The position numbers were made by a program, and so were the translations under genes. A stretch of DNA of 64,000 nt from Serratia sp. PL17 (GTDB lineage: Bacteria; Pseudomonadota; Gammaproteobacteria; Enterobacterales; Enterobacteriaceae): positions 372,001 through 436,000 of the forward strand of contig NZ_JAFIBY010000001.1 in NCBI RefSeq assembly GCF_017832355.1, read 5' to 3'. How positions within the stretch are numbered: position 1 is the first letter of the stretch; each line of letters starts with the position of its first letter. Below are positions 55,518-64,000 of the stretch, piece by piece. The notes under the pieces were generated by a model. It made no database searches, was not told the origin of the DNA, and was given only the letters and a program-made list of their open reading frames with translations.

Positions 55518-57797
55518 ATGCTCAATCAAGAACTGGAACTCAGTCTCAACATGGCTTTCGCCAGAGCGCGTGAGCACAGACACGAGTTTATGACCGTGGA
55601 GCACCTGTTGCTGGCGTTACTCAGCAACCCTGCCGCGCGGGAAGCGCTTGAGGCATGCACAGTGGACCTGGCTGCACTACGCCAGGAACTGGAAGCCTTT
55701 ATCGAACAAACCACGCCGACGTTACCTGCCAGTGAAGAAGAGCGCGACACACAGCCGACGCTCAGCTTCCAGCGCGTGTTACAGCGTGCGGTATTCCATG
55801 TGCAATCTTCCGGCCGCAGCGAAGTCAGCGGCGCCAACGTGCTGGTGGCAATTTTCAGCGAGCAGGAGTCGCAGGCGGCTTACCTGCTGCGCAAACACGA
55901 CGTCAGTCGTCTTGACGTAGTGAATTTCATTTCACATGGCACACGTAAAGACGAGCCGGGCCAAGCGCCGAATGCGGAAAACCCGGTGAATGAAGAGCAG
56001 TCCGGAGGGGAAGACCGTATGGAAAACTTCACCACCAACCTCAATCAACTGGCCCGGGTGGGCGGCATTGATCCATTGATTGGCCGTGATCCTGAGCTGG
56101 AACGTGCTATCCAGGTGCTGTGCCGTCGTCGCAAGAACAACCCGCTGTTGGTAGGGGAGTCTGGCGTTGGCAAAACCGCGATCGCTGAAGGGCTGGCTTG
56201 GCGCATTGTGCAGGGCGACGTCCCGGAAGTGATGGCGGACTGCACGTTGTATTCGCTGGACATCGGTTCGCTGCTGGCGGGTACGAAATACCGCGGTGAC
56301 TTTGAGAAACGTTTTAAAGCGTTACTGAAGCAACTGGAGCAGGACAAGAACAGCATCCTGTTTATCGATGAGATCCACACCATCATCGGTGCCGGCGCGG
56401 CGTCCGGTGGGCAAGTCGATGCCGCCAACCTGATCAAACCGCTGCTGTCCAGCGGCAAGATCCGAGTTATCGGTTCGACCACTTACCAGGAATTCAGCAA
56501 TATCTTTGAAAAAGATCGTGCCTTGGCCCGTCGCTTCCAGAAAATCGACATTACTGAACCGACGCCGGAAGAAACCATTCAGATCATCAATGGCCTGAAG
56601 ACCAAGTACGAAGCGCACCACGATGTGCGTTATACCGCGAAAGCGGTGCGTGCTGCGGTTGAGCTGTCGGTAAAATACATCAACGACCGCCATTTGCCGG
56701 ATAAGGCCATTGACGTGATCGACGAGGCGGGGGCTCGCAGCCGCTTATTGCCGATCAGCAAGCGTAAGAAAACCGTCAACGTTGCTGATATTGAATCGGT
56801 GGTAGCGCGTATTGCGCGCATCCCGGAAAAAACCGTATCGGCGAGCGATCGTGATGTATTGAGAAGCCTGGGTGATCGTCTGAAAATGCTGGTGTTCGGG
56901 CAGGATCAGGCCATTGAAGCCCTGACCGAAGCGATCAAAATGAGTCGTGCAGGCCTGGGCCACGATCGCAAGCCTGTCGGTTCATTCCTGTTTGCCGGGC
57001 CAACCGGCGTCGGGAAAACCGAGGTAACGGTGCAGTTGGCGAAGGCGATGGATATCAAGCTGCTGCGTTTTGATATGTCCGAGTATATGGAACGCCATAC
57101 GGTGAGCCGCCTGATTGGTGCGCCTCCGGGCTATGTTGGTTACGATCAGGGTGGTTTGCTGACTGATGCGGTGCTCAAGCATCCTCACTCAGTGGTGCTG
57201 CTGGATGAAATCGAGAAGGCCCATCCGGATGTCTTCAACCTGCTGTTGCAGGTGATGGACAACGGGACGCTGACCGACAATAACGGCCGTAAGGCGGATT
57301 TCCGCAACGTGATCCTGGTGATGACCACCAACGCCGGGGTGCGTGAAACAGAGCGTAAATCGATTGGTCTGGTTCAGCAGGACAACAGCACCGACGCGAT
57401 GGAAGAGATCAAAAAAGTGTTCACGCCGGAATTCCGTAACCGTCTGGACAACATTCTTTGGTTTAACCATCTGTCGACCGAGGTGATTCAGCAGGTTGTC
57501 GACAAGTTTATCGTCGAACTGCAAGCGCAGCTGGATGCGAAGGGCGTGTCGCTGGAAGTGAGCGACGAAGCGCGTGACTGGCTGTCAGTGAAAGGCTACG
57601 ACCGTGCGATGGGTGCGCGTCCGATGGCGCGTGTCATGCAGGAAAACCTGAAGAAACCGCTGGCTAACGAACTGCTGTTCGGTTCGCTGGTGGACGGTGG
57701 TTCGGTCAAGGTTGAGCTGGACAAGGATAACCAGAAACTGACTTACCACTTCCTCAGCGCATCGATGCGTAAAGCGGATGAAGGTGCAGTGCACTAA
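55518..57797 (+). CDS. clpA: ATP-dependent Clp protease ATP-binding subunit ClpA
   Basis: 759 residues. N-domain (1-142) binding ClpS, linker, D1 with Walker A GESGVGKT (213-220) and ILFIDEIHT, D2 with GPTGVGKTEV and VVLLDEIEK, and the ClpP-docking loop KSIGL. ATG at 55518 follows GGGGAGG; the in-frame GTG at 55512 is inside that site. Unfolds substrates for ClpP. Confidence 0.98.
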   Translation: MLNQELELSLNMAFARAREHRHEFMTVEHLLLALLSNPAAREALEACTVDLAALRQELEAFIEQTTPTLPASEEERDTQPTLSFQRVLQRAVFHVQSSGRSEVSGANVLVAIFSEQESQAAYLLRKHDVSRLDVVNFISHGTRKDEPGQAPNAENPVNEEQSGGEDRMENFTTNLNQLARVGGIDPLIGRDPELERAIQVLCRRRKNNPLLVGESGVGKTAIAEGLAWRIVQGDVPEVMADCTLYSLDIGSLLAGTKYRGDFEKRFKALLKQLEQDKNSILFIDEIHTIIGAGAASGGQVDAANLIKPLLSSGKIRVIGSTTYQEFSNIFEKDRALARRFQKIDITEPTPEETIQIINGLKTKYEAHHDVRYTAKAVRAAVELSVKYINDRHLPDKAIDVIDEAGARSRLLPISKRKKTVNVADIESVVARIARIPEKTVSASDRDVLRSLGDRLKMLVFGQDQAIEALTEAIKMSRAGLGHDRKPVGSFLFAGPTGVGKTEVTVQLAKAMDIKLLRFDMSEYMERHTVSRLIGAPPGYVGYDQGGLLTDAVLKHPHSVVLLDEIEKAHPDVFNLLLQVMDNGTLTDNNGRKADFRNVILVMTTNAGVRETERKSIGLVQQDNSTDAMEEIKKVFTPEFRNRLDNILWFNHLSTEVIQQVVDKFIVELQAQLDAKGVSLEVSDEARDWLSVKGYDRAMGARPMARVMQENLKKPLANELLFGSLVDGGSVKVELDKDNQKLTYHFLSASMRKADEGAVH

Positions 57798-57814
57798 GCC
57801 TGAGTCAAATAACG

Positions 57815-57845
57815 AAAAAGCGATGCTTCGGCATCGCTTTTTTTA
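57815..57845 (+). terminator. Terminator after clpA
   Basis: AAAAAGCGATGC-TTCG-GCATCGCTTTTTTT, a UUCG-type tetraloop hairpin with a T-run. Confidence 0.92.
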
Positions 57846-57945
57846 TGGGTGCAATCATCACCACAACAGAAATGATTGAGCCCTCTCAGTTTACCTGCGC
57901 TCCTGCAACTCGATGTTGAACGTTGCTACGGGGGTAAACGGAAAG

Positions 57946-58001
57946 GGCTCCGGAGGCATTACATCCTCGGTGCCGCCATCGGCTGGCGACGAGTGAGCCG
58001 A

Positions 58002-58002
<1 letters not shown>
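57946..58002 (-). terminator. Two hairpins downstream of infA
   Basis: ATCGGCT (57978-57984) pairs with AGCCGAT (57996-58002) at the infA stop. A second imperfect stem (GGCTCCGGAGG against CCTCGGTGCC, about 57946-57974) lies just beyond. Together they probably end infA transcription; neither has a strong T-run. Confidence 0.45.
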
Positions 58003-58238
<236 letters not shown>

Positions 58239-58326
58239 CTACCTTAGTTTTTAACCGGCAAGATAATGCCGAAAAACCCACATTATGTAAAGAAGTGTCG
58301 GTGAACATTGCACCGTTTCCGCAAAA

Positions 58327-59052
58327 TTAGTTTGTTGGGGAGGGTGGTTCAACCTGCTGTGGGGGTAATACTTGCGGTGCCCAGCACTCTGGCGCTAACG
58401 GCTTGCGCTGAAGTTGACTGAGCTGCTGCAAAAATTGTCGTCGGGGGATCTCTCTCGCTCCCAGCGTGGCAGTGTGAGCGTTAAGCACCTGACAGTCAAT
58501 CAATTCTCCGCCATAAGCGGCAAAATGCTGACAAAAAGCCATCAGTGCACACTTGGACGCGTTGGTTGTACGGCTGAACATCGATTCACCGCAAAACAGT
58601 GCGCCCTGAGCCACGCCGTACATGCCGCCTACCAGTGCGTCATCCTGCCACACTTCGATCGAATGAGCTAAACCGAGGCGATGCAGGTGCAGATAAGCGC
58701 GCTGAACCTCAGGGCCAATCCAGGTGCCTTCCTGCGGACGATCGGCGCAGGCGGCGATGACCGCCGCGAAGTCGTGATTCAGCGTAACGCGGAAAGGATT
58801 GCTGCGCAGAAAGCGTTTCAAACTCCGGCTGATATGGCGTTCGGCAGGGAACAACACGGCTCGCGGGTCAGGTGACCACCACAAAATGGCTTCCCCCGGC
58901 GAAAACCAGGGGAAGATGCCGCGTTCATAGGCGGCCAGCAAACGCGGTGCGGTCAGATCGCCGCCAATGGCCAGCAGGCCATTAGGATCGCGCAGAGCGC
59001 CCTCAGGAGAGGGAAATGCCAGTGACTGCGGTGACAGCTTAACAATGCGCAT
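58327..59052 (-). CDS. aat: Leucyl/phenylalanyl-tRNA-protein transferase
   Basis: 241 residues. Signature [28 protein letters not shown] and [27 protein letters not shown]-like C-terminal domain with [30 protein letters not shown]. Adds Leu or Phe to N-terminal Arg/Lys, creating N-degrons for ClpS/ClpA encoded close by. Confidence 0.96.
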   Translation of the reverse strand: MRIVKLSPQSLAFPSPEGALRDPNGLLAIGGDLTAPRLLAAYERGIFPWFSPGEAILWWSPDPRAVLFPAERHISRSLKRFLRSNPFRVTLNHDFAAVIAACADRPQEGTWIGPEVQRAYLHLHRLGLAHSIEVWQDDALVGGMYGVAQGALFCGESMFSRTTNASKCALMAFCQHFAAYGGELIDCQVLNAHTATLGAREIPRRQFLQQLSQLQRKPLAPECWAPQVLPPQQVEPPSPTN

Positions 59053-59082
59053 ATAAGTTCTCAGCGTGCTCTACAGGCCATT

Positions 59083-60819
59083 TTACAGAGGTATATCACT
59101 GATACGTTGGCGAAAGCGAGCATAACGCCCCTGCAAGCCCATCAACATGGCATGATCGCCTTGCTCGACAATTCTGCCGCCGTCCATCACGCAGATGCGG
59201 TCAAGGTGTTCTAAGCCGTAGAGACGGTGAGTAACCAGAATCAGCGTTTTACCCTGACAGTGTTGGCGCAGCAACGCCAGGATCTGCTGTTCGGTCTCTG
59301 CGTCCAGGCCTTCGGTAGGTTCATCGAGCAACAGGAGAGGAGCTTGGTGTAACAATGCACGGGCAATGCCCAGGCGGCGCTGTTCACCGCCAGAAAGTTG
59401 GCGACCGCCATCCCCAAGCCAGGCATTCAGCCCCTCGTTCTCCAGCAACTTATCCAGACCCACCTGCTGTAGCACTTCGCGCAACTGTTCATCAGCTGCT
59501 GCGGGCGCAGCAATGCGCAGGTTTTCACGCAGCGTATCGCTGAAGATATGAACGCGCTGGCTGACGACGGTTGTCATCTGGCGTAGCGTCGCCTCATCGT
59601 AAGAGCCCAATGGGTGTCCATTGAGCAGCACCTGACCGCTATTGGCATTCCAGGCGCGTGTCAGCAATTGCAGCAAGGTCGATTTACCGCATCCGGTACG
59701 CCCAAGTAGCGCAATGTGCTCACCGGCGGCAATCTCCAGCGTGACGTCCTGCAACACCGGTAACGGTTGGTCGGGGTAGGTAAACGTAAGCTGCTGTAAG
59801 TTCAAGGTCGCGTCGCTTTCGGCCGCCGGGCCGTGGGCTGGGAATGTGACTTCGGGTTTTCGGTCGATCACTTGCTTTACGCGTGTGGCGGAAGCGATCA
59901 CCTGCCCCAGATGCTGGAAGGCCCCCGCGACCGGCATCAGTGCTTCAAACGAGGCCAGTGCGGCAAAAACAAACAGCGCAATCAAGGCTCCGGGTTGGCT
60001 GTCACCACCGACGCCTGCGGCTGTAAGCCACAGCAACAGCGCGACTGTTAAACCGCTGGCCAGGATCATCAACGCCTGTGCCATACCGCCGAGCGAAGCC
60101 TGTTGCCATTGGCGACGCTGCCAGTGTTGTTCTGTGGTATCCAGGGCTGTACGGAAGCTATCAACTGCGCCGAACACCACCAGTTCAGCCTGGCCTTGCA
60201 GCCACGCGGTCAGATCGGTGCGGTATTGACCACGCAAAGCGGTTAACTGACCGCCAATGGGTTTACCAGCACGGTAAAATACCGGGGGCACCAGTAACAG
60301 CAGCAGCAGCAGAATACCGCCCAGCGTCAGCGCCAGGGACGTATCTAACCAGCTCAGGCCGTATGTAACGACGGCAATCACCACGGCGGCACTGACCAGC
60401 GGCGAGATGACCCGCAGATATAAATGGTCCAGCGTATCGACATCGGCGACCAACCGGTTAAGCAGATCGGCCTGACGGAAGCGGGCAATGCCGCCCGGTG
60501 ACAGCGGCAGGATCTTTTCAAAGGTAAACACCCGCAGATGGGACAACACGCGGAAGGTCGCGTCATGGCTGACAACACGTTCGGCATAGCGCCCGGCCGT
60601 GCGGAAAATTGCGGCACCACGTACGCCGGCAGCCGGCAGCATGTAGTTGAAGGTGAATAGACCCGCCAACCCAGCCAAGGCTGACGCCGCGAGGAACCAG
60701 CCCGATAGCGCCAATAGACCGATGCTGGCCAATAGGGTGACGATGGCTAAAACAATGCCCAGGCAGATCAATAGGCTGTGACGACGGTACAGTGCCAGGA
60801 ACGGCAGCAAAACACGCAT
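59083..60819 (-). CDS. cydC: Heterodimeric cysteine/glutathione (haem-linked) ABC transporter subunit CydC
   Basis: 578 residues. Six-helix membrane domain (1-about 320) with SHDATFRVLSHLRVFTFEKILPLSPGG, then ATPase with GRTGCGKST, LSGGEQRRLGIARAL and LLLLDEPTEGLD. ATG at 60819 gives the CydC N-terminus MRVLLPFLALYRRH; upstream frame belongs to cydD. Two bases after cydD. With CydD it is needed for cytochrome bd assembly. Confidence 0.96.
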   Translation of the reverse strand: MRVLLPFLALYRRHSLLICLGIVLAIVTLLASIGLLALSGWFLAASALAGLAGLFTFNYMLPAAGVRGAAIFRTAGRYAERVVSHDATFRVLSHLRVFTFEKILPLSPGGIARFRQADLLNRLVADVDTLDHLYLRVISPLVSAAVVIAVVTYGLSWLDTSLALTLGGILLLLLLLVPPVFYRAGKPIGGQLTALRGQYRTDLTAWLQGQAELVVFGAVDSFRTALDTTEQHWQRRQWQQASLGGMAQALMILASGLTVALLLWLTAAGVGGDSQPGALIALFVFAALASFEALMPVAGAFQHLGQVIASATRVKQVIDRKPEVTFPAHGPAAESDATLNLQQLTFTYPDQPLPVLQDVTLEIAAGEHIALLGRTGCGKSTLLQLLTRAWNANSGQVLLNGHPLGSYDEATLRQMTTVVSQRVHIFSDTLRENLRIAAPAAADEQLREVLQQVGLDKLLENEGLNAWLGDGGRQLSGGEQRRLGIARALLHQAPLLLLDEPTEGLDAETEQQILALLRQHCQGKTLILVTHRLYGLEHLDRICVMDGGRIVEQGDHAMLMGLQGRYARFRQRISDIPL

Positions 60820-60821
60820 GA

Positions 60822-62588
60822 TTAGAGATCCCCGCGGCGGTGTGCGATCAGGTTGGCAAACAGGCCCGGCTGTGCGCTCAGCGTGGCGTAATCGCCTTGC
60901 TGGACAATTTGCCCGCCTTCCATGACCCAAATCTGGTCGTAATCTTCGGTATCTTCCAACTGGTGCGTAACCAGCAGGGTGGTTTGCTGATACGAAGCGG
61001 CATTCAGAGCCTGCATGACTCGACGCTCGCTGTGGGCATCAAGGCTGGCAGCCGGTTCATCCAGCAGCAGCAAACGACGAGGGCTGATGAGCGCCCGGGC
61101 CACCGCGACGCGTTGAGCCTGGCCGACGGAAAGACGTGCCGCGTTATCGCCGACGTCGGTATCTAATCCCTGTGGCAGATACGGCAGAATTTCGCCGACG
61201 TAGGCTTGCTCTACCGCTTGCTGCAATTGCGCCTCGCTGGCCTGCGGATTCCCTAGCAGGATATTGGCCCGCAGTGTCAGTGCCGGAAGGTGTGGGTTCT
61301 GTCCTACCCAGCCAAGCTGCTGGCGCCAGCTTTCGGCGGCCAGGTCGCGCAACTCAATACCGTTGACTGTCAGCGAGCCGCGATAGGGCAGGAAGCCGAG
61401 CAGCAGATTCAACAACGAACTTTTACCGGCACCGCTCAACCCTACCAACGCAATGCGCTGGTGTGGAGCAAGCGTAAAGCTCAGTGGGCCAGCCAGCAGG
61501 ACGCCATTCGGCGACAGGATCTCCAGACTCTGGGCGTGCAGTTCCAGTGGCGCATCGGTGTTTAGCGTTTGCGTACCCTTGCCCATTTGTTCGCCTTCTG
61601 CACTGAGGAAGGTTTCAAGGGCTTCAGCAGCGCCCACGGCCTGCGCCTTGGCATGGTAAAAGGCGCCGAGGTCACGCAGCGGTTGGAAAAATTCCGGCGC
61701 AAGGATCAGCACCAGGAAGCCTGCAAACAAGGTGACACCGGTGCCGTAACTGCCGAAGTTCAGTTCACCAAGGAACGAAAAACCAAAATACACTGCGACC
61801 ACCGCGATGGAGATGGAGGCAAAGAACTCCAGCACGGCTGAAGACAGGAATGCCAACCGCAGCACTTCCATGGTGCGGCTACGGAAATCTTCGGACGATT
61901 TGGCGATGTGTGCAGTTTCCGCTTCAGCGCGGTTAAATAAACGCAGCGTGTCCAAACCCCGAAGGCGATCAAGGAAATTGCCGCTCAGCCGTGCCAGCGC
62001 GACAAAGTTGCGGCGATTGGCGTCGGCGGCCCCCATACCAACCAGCGCCATAAACATGGGGATCAGCGGGGCGGTGGTCAGTAGGATCAGGCCCGCGGCC
62101 CAGTTAATCGGGAATACGGTAATCAGAATCAGCAATGGGATAAACACCGCCAGATACATCTGCGGCAGATAGCGGGAGTAATAATCCTGCATGTCCTCAA
62201 TCTGTTCGACGATGATGCTGGCCCAGCTACCTGCAGGCTTGCCCTGGACCCAGGCAGGGCCGAGTTGTTGCAGTTTATCCAGTACCTGACGACGCATCCG
62301 CTGGCGGATCACCTGTCCGCAGATAAAACCAACGCGCTCTCGCAGCCAGCTTAATATCGCCCGCAACGCGAAGGTGGCGGCAAGCCAAATAAACGAAGGG
62401 ATCAACTGTTCACGCGGGGTGTGTTCGATAATCAGGGCGTGGAGCAGGGCGGCTAAGAGCCATGCTTGCGCGACAATCAGCATGCCGCTTATCAGCCCTA
62501 ATACCATGGAAAGGCGCAGCCAACGCTGCGCCAGGGTGCTCTGCGTTTTGAGCCAACGGGTTAACTGTTGCTGTCTGGTTTTTTTCAT
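60822..62588 (-). CDS. cydD: Heterodimeric cysteine/glutathione (haem-linked) ABC transporter subunit CydD
   Basis: 588 residues, same as E. coli when started at ATG 62588 (MKKTRQQQLTRWLKTQ). Six-helix domain then ATPase with GLSGAGKSS, degenerate-looking signature LSVGQAQRVAVARAL, and LLLLDEPAASLDAH. The frame is open 56 codons further upstream without homology. First of cydDC. Upstream neighbour is gst, not trxB as in E. coli. Confidence 0.96.
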   Translation of the reverse strand: MKKTRQQQLTRWLKTQSTLAQRWLRLSMVLGLISGMLIVAQAWLLAALLHALIIEHTPREQLIPSFIWLAATFALRAILSWLRERVGFICGQVIRQRMRRQVLDKLQQLGPAWVQGKPAGSWASIIVEQIEDMQDYYSRYLPQMYLAVFIPLLILITVFPINWAAGLILLTTAPLIPMFMALVGMGAADANRRNFVALARLSGNFLDRLRGLDTLRLFNRAEAETAHIAKSSEDFRSRTMEVLRLAFLSSAVLEFFASISIAVVAVYFGFSFLGELNFGSYGTGVTLFAGFLVLILAPEFFQPLRDLGAFYHAKAQAVGAAEALETFLSAEGEQMGKGTQTLNTDAPLELHAQSLEILSPNGVLLAGPLSFTLAPHQRIALVGLSGAGKSSLLNLLLGFLPYRGSLTVNGIELRDLAAESWRQQLGWVGQNPHLPALTLRANILLGNPQASEAQLQQAVEQAYVGEILPYLPQGLDTDVGDNAARLSVGQAQRVAVARALISPRRLLLLDEPAASLDAHSERRVMQALNAASYQQTTLLVTHQLEDTEDYDQIWVMEGGQIVQQGDYATLSAQPGLFANLIAHRRGDL

Positions 62589-62764
62589 CAGATAAGAGTC
62601 TGCGTCGCCGGCGCCTGTTGTTACAGACAAGGTTAACGTACTGTTAAAAAAAGTGTTTGCCCCAACCTGAAGCGAACAAGTGAGGGGCAATGTTACCTCT
62701 TCACCCGGCAGACTGAAAATAATAAAGCGGTCAAATATCGGTATAACAGACGACAACAGCAGGA

Positions 62765-63382
62765 TTATGGCACCGCTTGACTGGCCGCCTCCGCCGCCAG
62801 GGCGGTTTGCACGGATCTGCGCTGGCTAATCAGCGACATATAACGGGTTATCGATGGCCAGTATTTGAGGTCGATGGAAAACTGATCCATCCAGCGCAAC
62901 ACGGTGAACAGATAGGCATCCGCAACGCTGAAAGCTTCTCCCAGTAGAAAAGCCTGTTCGTCCAGCGTCTGAGCAACAAAATCGAGGCGGCGTCGCAGCG
63001 TGTCGCAAAACCGTGTTTTAACCTCTTCCGGCAGGCTTGAGTTGAACAGCGGACTTGATCCTGCGTGGATCTCGCTGGTAATGAAGTTCAGCCACTCCTG
63101 CAAACGCACCCGTTCGAAGGTCGCGTTTGGCGGGGCCAGCGCGGCCTCAGGGCGCAAATCCGCCAGGTACTGCACGATGGCAGCACCTTCGGTGATCACC
63201 TTTCCGTCGTCCAGCATCAATGCGGCGACGTAACCTTTGGGATTAACCTGATAAAAATCTCCGCCGTCGGCGCTGCGTTTGGTGCGGTTATTAACGCGGA
63301 TGAGCTCGAACGGCAAATCTAATTCCCGCAGAACGATATGGGGCGAGAGGGAACAGGCATCGGGCGCAAAATAGAGTTTCAT
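62765..63382 (-). CDS. gstA: Beta-class glutathione transferase GstA
   Basis: 205 residues. Thioredoxin-like domain with the beta-class cysteine C10 (MKLYFAPDACSLSPHIVLRE), cis-proline in NPKGYVAAL and EGAAIVQYLADL for glutathione. C-terminal helical domain with SVADAYLFTVLRWMDQF. Conjugates or reduces electrophiles and binds antibiotics in Proteus relatives. Lies downstream of a LysR gene on the same strand and upstream of cydD. Confidence 0.92.
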   Translation of the reverse strand: MKLYFAPDACSLSPHIVLRELDLPFELIRVNNRTKRSADGGDFYQVNPKGYVAALMLDDGKVITEGAAIVQYLADLRPEAALAPPNATFERVRLQEWLNFITSEIHAGSSPLFNSSLPEEVKTRFCDTLRRRLDFVAQTLDEQAFLLGEAFSVADAYLFTVLRWMDQFSIDLKYWPSITRYMSLISQRRSVQTALAAEAASQAVP

Positions 63383-63480
63383 GGGGATATTCCTGAGGCA
63401 AAAAGCGACATCGCTTGCCCGTCAGAATGCCGTCGGCGCTGTCGACAGAAAAATTAGAATCTCAGAAACCCGATATCAGC

Positions 63481-64000
63481 TCAGCTACTGACGGGCAGCG
63501 GCAGATGATCTTGTAGATAGTGCAACAAGGTTTGCACTGGCGCAGAGCTTGCGCCGGTGAATGAGCAAACCAGGCCAAAATGGCGATAAAGTGGCGCGCT
63601 GAGCGGCAGGGCGCAAATGCCTGGCGTATCGGCAGGTATTACCGATGCCGGCACCAGCGATATGCCAATTCCTTCACGCACCAGCGTCAGTGCCGTGTTC
63701 CAGTCACTGACGGTGACGCGAACATCCGTCAGGGCCAAACCTGCCTGCTGCGCCAGCAACTGGGCATTGAGCTGGCAACCGCCGGTGGCTAATACAAACG
63801 GCTGTTTAACCAGTTCGCTGAAATCTACTGGCTGGCGGCTTCTGGCCAGCGGATGAGCCGTGGCCGTCACGGCAAGCCATAGGTCTTTTCCCAGCGGAAA
63901 GCTTAGCCGTTCCGTTTTCGGATTCAACACGACGCCAATATCGGCAGCTTCCAACGCCAGCCAATTTTCGACTTCCAGATCGGTGCCTTCCAACTGAATC
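63481..64000 (-). CDS. LysR-type transcriptional regulator, C-terminal part (runs off right edge)
   Basis: Coding is open from the stop at 63481 to the window end; the ATG/TTG-type start at 63993 is not the real one because sequence before it (IQLEGTDLEVENWL) is already LysR effector-domain. About 173 residues of the periplasmic-binding-protein-like domain are visible (DIGVVLNPKTERL, KQPFVLATGG, LVREGIGISLVPASVIP). The helix-turn-helix is outside. It may regulate the adjacent gst, 98 bp downstream. Confidence 0.82.
   Translation of the reverse strand, partial: IQLEGTDLEVENWLALEAADIGVVLNPKTERLSFPLGKDLWLAVTATAHPLARSRQPVDFSELVKQPFVLATGGCQLNAQLLAQQAGLALTDVRVTVSDWNTALTLVREGIGISLVPASVIPADTPGICALPLSAPLYRHFGLVCSFTGASSAPVQTLLHYLQDHLPLPVSS

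Noticed and set aside
57846-58001. tRNA gene between clpA and infA
   Set aside because: No acceptor stem, T-arm GTTCGA-type loop or anticodon arm could be assembled.

Overview
The window is enterobacterial chromosome, most like Serratia. The gene order from about 0.2 kb to 62.6 kb follows the E. coli K-12 yliI-to-cydD interval (yliI, yliJ, dacC, deoR, ybjG, rybB, ybjL, ybjM, grxA, ybjC, rimK, ybjN, potFGHI, ybjO, rlmC, artJMQIP, ybjP, ybjQ, amiD, ybjS, ybjT, ltaE, poxB, hcr, hcp, lysO, ybjD, ybjX, macAB, cspD, clpS, clpA, infA, aat, cydCD). Protein lengths and starts match that core almost throughout. I saw no insertion sequence, prophage, CRISPR array, rRNA or tRNA. The genus is inferred from gene content and was not tested by a search.

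The left third (0-21 kb) departs most from E. coli. Added genes are a HAD phosphatase, a 2-oxoglutarate/Fe(II) oxygenase, a reverse trans-sulfuration pair (cystathionine beta-synthase and gamma-lyase), the serine catabolic pair sdaC-sdaB, deoC with a divergent mutarotase-like gene, a second PAP2 lipid phosphatase in tandem with ybjG, an exported MTA/SAH nucleosidase-like protein, ecotin and a threonine-dehydratase-like PLP enzyme. Between deoC and the mutarotase-like gene lie two perfect DeoR-type palindromes. The PAP2/ybjG pair has a consensus PmrA box. The sigma-E sRNA RybB is intact downstream of ybjL.

The middle (21-48 kb) is the conserved ybj/pot/art block: redox (grxA), ribosome and rRNA modification (rimK, rlmC), putrescine import (potFGHI), arginine import (artPIQM and artJ, each preceded by paired ARG boxes), envelope lipoproteins, peptidoglycan amidase AmiD, threonine aldolase, pyruvate oxidase, and the nitrosative-stress pair hcp-hcr with NsrR-like and FNR-like sites. 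nfsA, which lies between ybjC and rimK in E. coli, is absent.

The right third (48-64 kb) carries lysine exporter lysO, the OLD-family nuclease ybjD, virK-like ybjX, the MacAB efflux pump, cspD, the ClpS/ClpA proteolysis pair, infA, aat and cydDC. The tRNA-Ser found between clpA and infA in E. coli is not there. Upstream of cydD come a beta-class glutathione transferase and the C-terminal part of a LysR regulator cut by the window edge, where E. coli has trxB.

No wholly new multi-gene system is evident. The best leads are regulatory: the PmrA box on a tandem lipid-phosphatase operon, the DeoR operator pair joining deoC to a mutarotase-like gene, the long CRP-preceded sdaC leader, an unassigned 20-bp palindrome before potF, and a well-translated-looking 40-codon ORF overlapping the start of the 2OG oxygenase gene.
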